The notes under the pieces were generated by a model. It searched no databases, was not told the origin of the DNA, and saw only the letters and a program-made list of their open reading frames with translations. A DNA stretch of 10,812 nt from CAZVJA01 sp964626885. Its GTDB lineage: Bacteria > Planctomycetota > Planctomycetia > Planctomycetales > Planctomycetaceae. Location: NCBI GenBank assembly GCA_964626885.1, contig CAZVJA010000185.1:1-10812 (forward strand), written 5' to 3'. Position numbers and translations under genes: made by a program. Every line of letters starts with the position of its first letter. Positions within the stretch are counted from its first letter, which is position 1. Shown in pieces: positions 1 to 6,566 of the stretch.

Positions 1-1028
1 GGAGCGCGGATGACGTAGCCGTCTACGGTGCGCGCCTTCGGAAGGGGGAAAACAAGTGGAGCGAGGCCTTTCTGATGGCCGACTTCCCCCACTTTCCCGA
101 CTGCAACACCTGCATGATGATCGACCGACACAACAAGCTGTGGCTCTTCTGGCCGATTGTCATCGCCAACAGTTGGGAGTCAGCGATCACGCAATTCAAG
201 GTGTCGAGCGATTACACGAGCGACGGGTGCCCCAAATGGGAGCGCGAGGGGGCCATCTACCTCAAGCCGGATGACTTCAAGGAGGAGGCACTCAAGCATC
301 TCGACGATGAGATCGCGAAGGTCACCAAATCACTGACCGACGAGCAGCGAGATTATTTCAAGAACAAGGTGAAATACTTTGACGTGTTCCGCGAACGGCT
401 GGGAGACAAGCTCTATCAACGGCTCGGCTGGCAAACGCGCTGCAAGCCGATCATCCTTCCCAGCGGGCGAATTTTGCTCCCACTATACAGCGACACGTTT
501 TCGATTGGTCTGATGGCGGTCAGCGATGACGACGGCGGGCATTGGTATGCCAGCAAGCCGTTGATGGGATTCGGGGCGATTCAACCCGCGCTGGCGCGCC
601 GCAACGACGGCACCATCGTCGCCTACATGCGCGAGAACGGACCGAAGGATCGTATCCGCGTCTGCGAATCCAAAGATGACGGCATCACTTGGGGACCGGT
701 GACGGAGTCGGAGCTTCCCAACCCCGGTTCCGGCCTCGACGTTGTCCGGTTGGAGAACGGCCGCTTCTGCCTGATCTACAACGATACGACCCGCGGCCGC
801 AACAGCTTGGCGGTTTCGATCTCGGACGATGAAGGGAAATCGTGGAAATGGACGCGCCACCTCGAGAAACATCCGGCCGGCTCCTATCACTATCCCTGCA
901 TTATTCAGGGGAAAGACGGCACCATCCACGCCATCTACAGCTACTTCTCGGTAAATGACCAGAAGAAGGAAGGCAAAAGCATGAAGCACGCCGCCATCAA
1001 TGAAGCGTGGGTGATGCAAGGAGATTGA
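1..1028 (+). CDS. Sialidase-like (BNR/Asp-box repeat) protein, 5'-truncated by window edge
   Basis: The reading frame is open from position 3, so the first in-frame ATG (75) is internal and the gene starts outside the window. The visible part (about 341 codons) has three Asp-box motifs of the S-x-D-x-G-x-x-W type at 522-545 (SDDDGGHW), 669-692 (SKDDGITW) and 822-845 (SDDEGKSW), which mark blades of a sialidase-type beta-propeller. Other family-like segments are IQPALARRNDG, the GSGLDVVRLENGR stretch before the third box, and the ending HAAINEAWV. Such proteins (sialidase superfamily, BNR_2-like) hydrolyse terminal sialic acid or related sugars, or only bind glycans, and are usually exported. 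The signal peptide region would be outside the window. The catalytic Arg triad and Tyr/Glu pair cannot be assigned safely, so activity and substrate are unknown. The gene ends with TGA and has no evident tie to the lipid genes downstream. Confidence 0.8.
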   Translation, partial: SADDVAVYGARLRKGENKWSEAFLMADFPHFPDCNTCMMIDRHNKLWLFWPIVIANSWESAITQFKVSSDYTSDGCPKWEREGAIYLKPDDFKEEALKHLDDEIAKVTKSLTDEQRDYFKNKVKYFDVFRERLGDKLYQRLGWQTRCKPIILPSGRILLPLYSDTFSIGLMAVSDDDGGHWYASKPLMGFGAIQPALARRNDGTIVAYMRENGPKDRIRVCESKDDGITWGPVTESELPNPGSGLDVVRLENGRFCLIYNDTTRGRNSLAVSISDDEGKSWKWTRHLEKHPAGSYHYPCIIQGKDGTIHAIYSYFSVNDQKKEGKSMKHAAINEAWVMQGD

Positions 1029-1094
1029 AGGGGCGAGGGGGAGGAAAACGGAGGATGGAGGGAGGAGGATAGAAGACCGAAAACATTCGCCTTT

Positions 1095-1145
1095 CCTGAA
1101 GTCTGAGGCCTGATTCCCGAACTCTTGTCTTTCCGAAGCCCGAAC
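1095..1145. repeat. Degenerate heptad repeats (YCYGANN-like) in spacer
   Basis: Four 7-base units sit head to tail at 1095-1122: cctgaag, tctgagg, cctgatt, cccgaac. Two more (tccgaag, cccgaac) follow at 1132-1145 after a 9-base interruption. A separate direct repeat, aactcttgtc, occurs at 1120-1129 and 1187-1196. The units share a C-Y-G-A core but differ elsewhere, so this looks like a decayed tandem array. No function is visible. The surrounding spacer (1029-1204) also holds a purine-rich tract at about 1027-1078 and no convincing gene or terminator. Confidence 0.45.
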
Positions 1146-1204
1146 ACCTAAAGCTGCTTGCCGAATTTTCTATCTCCTGAACTCAAAACTCTTGTCACTG
1201 TCCC

Positions 1205-1927
1205 ATGAGCGTTCTTGTTCTTGTCCGGCATGCTCAGGCCTCTTTCTTTGAGAAAGAGTACGACAAGCTGTCGGCATTGGGCGAGCAGCAGGCGCGGCGG
1301 CTGGGGCAATACTTCATCAAACGCGGCGTAAGCTTTGATGAGATCTACACCGGACCGGCCAGTCGGCATATGCGAACCGCGGAACTCGTCGCGGAAGAGT
1401 TGCGGAATGCAGGTCGCGATTGGCCGGAAGCGACTGTCGATGACGATCTGCAGGAACATTCCGCAGACCAGCTTCTCAAAGCGCCGGCGGTCGCATCGTC
1501 GGAGGCCCATCCGCACATTCGTGAACTCGTCGCCGCGTTTCGTGACGCCAAGGAACGGGGAGACATTCAAAAAAGCTTTCAGAAGCTGTTCGAGGCGGTC
1601 GTGCTGCTATGGACGGAGGGGGAGTTCCAACTTCCCGGGGCCGAATCATGGCAGGAGTTCGACAAGCGCGTCCGCGGTTCCGTCAAACGAATGACGGAGG
1701 TGAACGGTCAACGCGGTCGTCGAATTCTGGCCTTTTCGTCCGTCGGGCCGATTTCCGTTGCCCTGCAGGCGGCGCTCAATGCACCTCTGGCTGACGCCCT
1801 GAATCTTGGTTGGCGGCTGCGAAATTGTTCGGTGACGTCGTTTCTGTTTAATACCGACCGCATGACGCTCGATTCCTTCAATTCGGTTGCGCACCTTGAG
1901 AATCCGGACGAAGTCACTTACCGTTAA
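1205..1927 (+). CDS. Histidine phosphatase family protein (PGAM-like fold), second catalytic His absent
   Basis: This 240-residue protein opens with VLVLVRHAQAS, the N-terminal phosphohistidine motif (R8-H9, with Ala where RHG has Gly). Other family features follow: DKLSALGEQQARRLGQYF (20-37), YTGPASRHMRTAEL (48-61), acidic E84, and ESWQEFDKRV before the last strand. The region that normally carries the second catalytic histidine (S-H-G-G) reads S178-S179-V180-G181, so that His is missing. From memory, a proteobacterial subfamily with the same ESWQ and C-terminal SFNS-H-L features reads T-S-G-G there, so this may be a subfamily trait rather than decay. The start at ATG 1205 is chosen because the RHA strand must lie at the extreme N-terminus; no clear Shine-Dalgarno sequence precedes it. 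It lies 67 bases before an acyl-CoA dehydrogenase gene, which suggests a phosphorylated acyl-CoA or related metabolite as substrate. That substrate is inference. Confidence 0.85.
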   Translation: MSVLVLVRHAQASFFEKEYDKLSALGEQQARRLGQYFIKRGVSFDEIYTGPASRHMRTAELVAEELRNAGRDWPEATVDDDLQEHSADQLLKAPAVASSEAHPHIRELVAAFRDAKERGDIQKSFQKLFEAVVLLWTEGEFQLPGAESWQEFDKRVRGSVKRMTEVNGQRGRRILAFSSVGPISVALQAALNAPLADALNLGWRLRNCSVTSFLFNTDRMTLDSFNSVAHLENPDEVTYR

Positions 1928-1994
1928 GTGATCCCCTCGCACGACCCACTGCACATCCCCCGAGAACTCGGAACATTTAAGATCGGAGCCGGTC

Positions 1995-3194
1995 ATGGAA
2001 TTCTCCATCTCGCAAGAAATGCAAAACATGCTCGGGAAGGTCCGGCGATTTCTCGCCGACGAGTTGTATCCCCTCGAACAGGATTTGATGACCAAACCGT
2101 TTCGCGAATTGCTCCCCGCCCTCGCGGAGAAGCGGCAGAAGGTCCGCGCGATGGGATTGTGGGCACCGCAGATTCCGAAAGAGCACGGAGGCGTGGGACT
2201 CGGGTTCATGGAGCATGCGATGCTCACCGAAGAACTCGGCCGCTGCCCGCTCGGGCATTTTACGTTCAACTGCCAGGCACCCGACGCCGGCAACATGGAA
2301 ATTTTGATCGAGTTCGGCACCGACGAACAAAAGAAGAAGTTTCTGAAGCCGGTGGTCGAAGGAAAGATTCGCAGCTGCTTCTCGATGACCGAGCCGGAGT
2401 GCGCCGGGTCGAACCCGGTCTGGATGAACACGACGGCGGTTCGAGACGGTGACCATTATGTGATCAACGGGCATAAGTGGTTCACCTCGGCGGCCGACGG
2501 AGCGGCGTTCGCGGTGGTCATGGCCGTGACCGATCCAAAGGCCGATAAGCATCAGCGCGCCAGCCAGATCATCGTGCCGCTGGACACACCCGGTTTTCGC
2601 CTTGTGCGGAATATCCCGGTGATGGGGCATTCCGGAGACGACTGGCTGACGCACAGTGAGGTGGTCTACGAGAATTGCCGAGTCCCCTGCTCGAACCTGC
2701 TGGGCAAGGAAGGCACGGGTTTCGAGATCGCTCAAGCCCGGCTCGGTCCGGGGCGAATTCATCACTGCATGCGGTGGATCGGCATTTGCGAACGGTCGTT
2801 CGACCTGATGTGCGAGCGGGCGGCTCGGCGGGATCTTGCTCCCGGCGACAAGCTCGGCACGCGTCAGTCGGTTCAGAATTGGATCGCCGAGAGCCGCGCG
2901 GAGATCAACGCCGCTCGCCTGATGGTGCTGCATGCCGCCTGGAAGATTGATCGCGAAGGACAGAAAGCCGCCCGCGAGGAAGTGTCGCTCATCAAGTTCT
3001 ACGTGGCTGACGTGATGATGAAAGTGATCGATCGGGCGATTCAGGTGCATGGGGCGTTGGGAGTCACCGACGATACCGTTCTTTCCTATTTCTACCGATT
3101 CGAGCGAGGCGCCCGAATCTATGACGGCCCGGACGAGGTACACAAGAGCGTCGTTGCGAGGCGAATCCTCAAGGGGCACGGGTTGGTCGGTTAG
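1995..3194 (+). CDS. Acyl-CoA dehydrogenase, ACAD10/ACAD11-like
   Basis: This 399-residue protein has the full flavin-dependent acyl-CoA dehydrogenase layout: an N-terminal helical domain (about 1-120), a middle beta domain with the signature SCFSMTEPECAGSN (127-140), and a C-terminal helical domain ending in IYDGPDEVHKSVVARRIL. AGSN replaces the common AGSD. At the usual catalytic-glutamate site (YEGT in medium-chain enzymes) it reads Y376-D377-G378-P379, with Asp for Glu. From memory, the DGPDEVH ending is characteristic of the ACAD10/11 group, whose members act on 4-hydroxyacyl-CoAs after phosphorylation by a partner APH-type kinase. Ordinary family members oxidise acyl-CoA to trans-2-enoyl-CoA with FAD. 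Here an APH-like gene starts 24 bases downstream, matching the ACAD10/11 pairing. The ATG at 1995 has a GGAG at 1985-1988. The substrate is inferred from family and neighbour; FAD-dependent acyl-CoA chemistry is well supported. Confidence 0.92.
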   Translation: MEFSISQEMQNMLGKVRRFLADELYPLEQDLMTKPFRELLPALAEKRQKVRAMGLWAPQIPKEHGGVGLGFMEHAMLTEELGRCPLGHFTFNCQAPDAGNMEILIEFGTDEQKKKFLKPVVEGKIRSCFSMTEPECAGSNPVWMNTTAVRDGDHYVINGHKWFTSAADGAAFAVVMAVTDPKADKHQRASQIIVPLDTPGFRLVRNIPVMGHSGDDWLTHSEVVYENCRVPCSNLLGKEGTGFEIAQARLGPGRIHHCMRWIGICERSFDLMCERAARRDLAPGDKLGTRQSVQNWIAESRAEINAARLMVLHAAWKIDREGQKAAREEVSLIKFYVADVMMKVIDRAIQVHGALGVTDDTVLSYFYRFERGARIYDGPDEVHKSVVARRILKGHGLVG

Positions 3195-3218
3195 GCGCGA
3201 GTTGAAAGCTAATTGCTG

Positions 3219-4286
3219 ATGGCTGGTTCCATTGACAAATCGAGCCCGGTGCGCGAGGGAGAAGAGATCCATTTCGCTCGTCTATATGGTTTTCTCCATG
3301 AAAACCTAGGGCTAACAGGACCCTTAGAGATCGAGCAGTTTCCGCAGGGCTTCTCGAACCTGACGTACCTTGTACGGGCCGGGGACCAGGAATTTGTGCT
3401 TCGGCGACCGCCCGTCGGTAACCGCGTGAAATCGGCACACGACATGGGGCGCGAGTTTCACGTCCTCTCGAAACTGCACAAGGTGTACGATCTCGCACCT
3501 CGACCCGTCGCATACTGTGAAAATGAAGGGCTACTCGGGTTCCCTTTCTATTTAATGGAGCGCCGCCGCGGGGTCATCCTGAGGAAGACTTTGCCGAAAG
3601 ATCTTGTGATCGAGCCGGCGACGTTTCGCGCGCTGGGAACGAACATGATCGACAACCTCGCCCGGCTGCACGCGCTGGACTACGAAGCGGCCGGACTGGG
3701 GGAACTCGGTAAGCCGGCCGGTTATGTCGAGCGGCAGGTCTCCGGATGGGCCGCCCGTTACGACAAGGCAAAGACTGACGATGTTCCCGCGATGACGGAA
3801 GTCGCGGCGTGGCTGCACGCGAACCAACCCCCGGAAAGCGGCGCGGCGCTCATTCACAACGACTACAAATACGACAACCTCGTTCTCGATCCAAATGATC
3901 TGACGCGGATCATTGCCGTGCTCGACTGGGAGATGTGCACCATCGGCGATCCGCTGATGGATTTCGGTGGGACGCTCGCCTACTGGGTGCAGGCGGACGA
4001 CGAGGAATCGCTCACTTCATTCATTGCCGGTCCCACGAATCTCCCGGGCAACTTGACCCGCGGTGAGTTGATCGCTCGTTATGCGGAACGAACCGGCCGT
4101 GACGTGTCGAAAATGCTTTTTTACTACTGTTTCGGTCTGTTCAAGCTGTCAGTCATCATTCAGCAGATTTATTACCGATATGCGCAGGGTCACACGCGGG
4201 ATCCGCGCTTTGCCCAGTTGAACATGGTTGTAGCCAATCTGGGTCGCGCCGCGACCAGTGCGATTGCAAAAGGCCGGGTTTCCTGA
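3219..4286 (+). CDS. APH-fold phosphotransferase, ACAD10/11 kinase-domain type (LvaA-like)
   Basis: This 355-residue protein has an aminoglycoside-phosphotransferase/choline-kinase-like fold. A nucleotide-loop-like QGFSNLTYLV (43-52) is followed by FVLRRPPVG (59-67). The catalytic loop HNDYKYDN (213-220) supplies catalytic D215 and metal-binding N220, and the DWE motif (236-238) supplies metal-binding D236, followed by GDPLMDFGGTLAYW. All catalytic residues are present, so an active kinase is expected. FVLRRPP and GDPLMDF fit the acyl-CoA-linked branch rather than antibiotic-resistance enzymes. In mammals this domain is fused to an acyl-CoA dehydrogenase (ACAD10/11), and in Pseudomonas LvaA phosphorylates 4-hydroxyvaleryl-CoA. 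By analogy it would phosphorylate a hydroxyacyl-CoA. The start is uncertain: TTG 3213 is possible, but ATG 3219 is preferred. The ribosome site is weak, and the 24-base gap to the upstream dehydrogenase suggests co-transcription or translational coupling. Confidence 0.9.
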   Translation: MAGSIDKSSPVREGEEIHFARLYGFLHENLGLTGPLEIEQFPQGFSNLTYLVRAGDQEFVLRRPPVGNRVKSAHDMGREFHVLSKLHKVYDLAPRPVAYCENEGLLGFPFYLMERRRGVILRKTLPKDLVIEPATFRALGTNMIDNLARLHALDYEAAGLGELGKPAGYVERQVSGWAARYDKAKTDDVPAMTEVAAWLHANQPPESGAALIHNDYKYDNLVLDPNDLTRIIAVLDWEMCTIGDPLMDFGGTLAYWVQADDEESLTSFIAGPTNLPGNLTRGELIARYAERTGRDVSKMLFYYCFGLFKLSVIIQQIYYRYAQGHTRDPRFAQLNMVVANLGRAATSAIAKGRVS

Positions 4287-4307
4287 GAAACTTGGGGCCT
4301 GCCGAAA

Positions 4308-4342
4308 GGGCTGGGTCTTGGGTTTTCGAGGGTTTTTCCGGG
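4308..4342 (+). other. Five GGG runs with short loops (potential G-quadruplex) in leader
   Basis: GGG runs lie at 4308-4310, 4313-4315, 4320-4322, 4330-4332 and 4340-4342, separated by loops of 2, 4, 7 and 7 bases. This meets the usual G3N1-7 pattern on the coding (mRNA) strand, 42-76 bases before the ATG of the next gene. Folding and any effect on expression are unproven, and chance occurrence in GC-rich DNA is possible. Confidence 0.35.
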
Positions 4343-4383
4343 CAGGAAATCCTTGAAGCTGTTAACGAAAGGTGCGCGAATTT

Positions 4384-6306
4384 ATGAATCCACAAGCAAC
4401 CGAACTGGAAAACCGGAAGGGAGAGAGCGAGACCTTCGTCGAAACCGCCCTCAAGCTGAGCGGGGCAAGCGAGGAGGAAGCACGCAAGACGGGTGCACTC
4501 GACCGGGCAGACGAGCAGGTCGAGGACTTGTTCGCGCCGAAATACCAGACTGCCGGCAGTCCGGCTCATCGCGCGGTGTGGGATCAGAATTTTCCCATCG
4601 AACTTTTCAGCGGCAAACACACGCCGGCGTCTCCCGAAACGCAGAAGGTCATGGATGCGACGATCGAACTCGTCCGTAAACGCCGCGACAACGGCACCCT
4701 CCTCGATCAAAACAAAAAGATCACCGACGACACGATCCGCGAACTCGGAGAAGTGGGTTACTGGGGTTTGCTCGTCGACAAGAAATACGGTGGGCAAGGA
4801 ACATCCTTCACGGCGTTTGCCCGCTTCCTGATCCGATTGGCAACAATTGAACCCACCGTTGCCGGATTGGCGTCGGTTCATGGCTGCATCGGCGCGGTCG
4901 ATCCCATTCGAACGTTCGGCACCCCGGAGCAGAAGGATGAGTACTTGCCGATCCTCGCCAGCGGTAAGCGGATTTCCGCCTTCGCGCTCACCGAGCCCGG
5001 GGCCGGCTCCGACCTCACCGCTCTCAGCACGCGGGCAGTCCTTGAGGGGGACAACTATGTCGTCAACGGCGACAAGCTGTTCATCACGAACGCCGTCTGC
5101 GGTCGCACCGTGGGGTTGGTTTGCCTCATCAACAATAAGCCGGCCGTGCTCATCGCCGACCTCCCCGAGAAGGAAGACGAGACGTTCCAGATCATCCGTT
5201 ACGGTCTGTACGCGCTCAAGCACTCGTACAACAACGGCTTGAAGTTCCGTAATTTCAAGGTGCCGAAGAAAAATCTTCTGCAGCCCGGTCGTGGAGATGG
5301 CCTGACCATTGCCTACCACGGGCTCAACCGCGGCCGCGTGGCACTCATCGCCAACGCCTCAGGCAGCATGCGGCTGATGCTCGCGAGCATTCTTCCGTGG
5401 GCGAAGTATCGCAAGACCTACGGTGAGACGATCGCCAAGCGAGAGCTGGTGCGGCGGCGCATTGCTCGGCTGGCGGGGCTGATCGCCGGCTGCGATGCCA
5501 TGACGGACTGGTGTGCCTGGCTGCTCGACGAAGGTTTCCGCGGCGAGATGGAGTGCATCGTCGCCAAGATCTTCGGCAGCGAGGCTCAGAAGGAAGCCTG
5601 CATCGAACTGTTCATGAAGACGCACGGCGGGCGGGCTTTCCTGCACGGCCACATCTTCGGCGACAATGTTCACGAATTCCTCGCTCCCTGTATTTACGAA
5701 GGGGAAGGGGAAATGCTCGGTATGGGCTTCTTCAAGTCGCTCGTCAAGGAGCACGGCAAGCAGTTCTTCGAGCCGATCGGTAAAGCCATCGCCGGGGCAG
5801 GAATCCGCAATCCCAACATGCTGAATCCCGCGCATGCGATGAAGATTGCCCCGGTGGCGATCCCATACATGAAGTGGAAAGCCAGCCAGTCGATCCTCGG
5901 CTGGAGCCGAGCGACCCTGCCCAACCTGCCGCCGGCACTTCGTGAGCTGGCGCAGTTCGCGGCCGACAATCTGCAGAAGAGCCGCCTGCATGTAGACGGC
6001 TTGATGTTCCGGCATCAGTTGAAACTGGCCGATCGTCAATGTGCGATGGCTGATATGTCGCAGCGTATCCAGAATTTGATCGTCATGTTGACGACCTGCC
6101 TGTGGGCGGGGAAGCAGGATGATGAAGTGGTACAGACGGCCGCCGTCGTGCTCGCCAGCGAGTTGAAGCGATCGTATACGGGTGCTCGGCCGACGGACGC
6201 CGAGTTCCGGACGATGAACAAGCTCGGCGAGACAATCGCGGACGGGGGATTCAAATCCATCGCCGGCATTGATGCGGGCGAGATTCTGATGCCGTACGGG
6301 AACTGA
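4384..6306 (+). CDS. Large acyl-CoA dehydrogenase (640 residues, VLCAD/ACAD9-like size)
   Basis: This is a flavin-dependent acyl-CoA dehydrogenase with a long N-terminal segment (1-85) that is charged and has no signal peptide or membrane helix. The helical domain has VDKKYGGQG (131-139). The middle beta domain carries the FAD/substrate signature FALTEPGAGSD (200-210) and NGDKLFITNA (228-237). The C-terminal helical domain has RKTYGETIAKRELVRRRIA and HGGRAFLHGH. The catalytic-base motif reads IYEGEGEML (437-445), with E439 as the likely base. About 170 further residues (470-640) form an extra helical C-terminal domain, as in very-long-chain enzymes. Total length is far above the usual 380-400 and close to that of VLCAD/ACAD9. 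ATG 4384 is preferred over GTG 4372, with a GAAAGG at 4367-4372. It probably makes enoyl-CoA for the FadJ-like protein; long-chain preference is inferred from size and context. A likely terminator lies 43 bases downstream. Confidence 0.92.
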   Translation: MNPQATELENRKGESETFVETALKLSGASEEEARKTGALDRADEQVEDLFAPKYQTAGSPAHRAVWDQNFPIELFSGKHTPASPETQKVMDATIELVRKRRDNGTLLDQNKKITDDTIRELGEVGYWGLLVDKKYGGQGTSFTAFARFLIRLATIEPTVAGLASVHGCIGAVDPIRTFGTPEQKDEYLPILASGKRISAFALTEPGAGSDLTALSTRAVLEGDNYVVNGDKLFITNAVCGRTVGLVCLINNKPAVLIADLPEKEDETFQIIRYGLYALKHSYNNGLKFRNFKVPKKNLLQPGRGDGLTIAYHGLNRGRVALIANASGSMRLMLASILPWAKYRKTYGETIAKRELVRRRIARLAGLIAGCDAMTDWCAWLLDEGFRGEMECIVAKIFGSEAQKEACIELFMKTHGGRAFLHGHIFGDNVHEFLAPCIYEGEGEMLGMGFFKSLVKEHGKQFFEPIGKAIAGAGIRNPNMLNPAHAMKIAPVAIPYMKWKASQSILGWSRATLPNLPPALRELAQFAADNLQKSRLHVDGLMFRHQLKLADRQCAMADMSQRIQNLIVMLTTCLWAGKQDDEVVQTAAVVLASELKRSYTGARPTDAEFRTMNKLGETIADGGFKSIAGIDAGEILMPYGN

Positions 6307-6348
6307 TTCTCGTTCCTTGGCGAAAAGGGATTTTCCACCCGAAGAAAC

Positions 6349-6390
6349 ACCGCACACGCCGCGCGGCGTCGTGGCGTGTCGCGGTCTTTT
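6349..6390 (+). terminator. Probable intrinsic terminator after the 640-residue acyl-CoA dehydrogenase
   Basis: The arm accgcacacgcc (6349-6360) pairs with ggcgtgt (6373-6379) and gcggt (6381-6385): 12 base pairs with one bulged C (6380) and a 12-base loop. CTTTT follows directly at 6386-6390. It lies 43 bases past the stop codon of the upstream gene and 176 bases before the fadJ-like start. The T-run is short, but the stem is strong and GC-rich. It implies that the fadJ-like, fadA-like and ligase genes have their own promoter in 6391-6557, although no convincing -35/-10 pair could be picked out there. Confidence 0.7.
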
Positions 6391-6566
6391 CGTCGGACTG
6401 GCTATGATTGCCAGATGACGGGGGCGGGTTCCGATCGTGGTATCCTGCTTAATCCGGTCGCGATGCCGCCCTCTGACGGCACGACGCGGCGGCCAACGCG
6501 AATCAAGACCGACAATCTAATTCACGCACAATCGAGAGAGTCTGAGAAAATCACAACGGAGAGGAT

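Noticed and set aside
1054..1071. Five-codon mini frame (M-E-G-G-G) after GGAGG in the spacer
   Set aside because: It is too short and low-complexity to support as a leader peptide; it is a by-product of the purine tract.
941..1147. 68-codon antisense frame over the sialidase end and spacer
   Set aside because: Its sequence comes from the purine-rich tract and heptad repeats; it shows no domain and no ribosome site.
1977..3272. 431-codon antisense open frame opposite the ACAD10/11-like gene
   Set aside because: It mirrors a clearly conserved sense gene; its residues show no family motif. Long antisense frames are expected from GC-rich codon bias.
3219..4286. APH-fold gene as an aminoglycoside resistance determinant
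   Set aside because: Its motifs and its position next to an ACAD10/11-like dehydrogenase fit the acyl-CoA-linked kinase branch; there is no mobile element nearby.
4299..4346. Possible terminator after the APH gene (cctgcc pairing with ggcagg)
   Set aside because: The stem is only 6 base pairs with a loop of over 30 bases and no terminal T-run.
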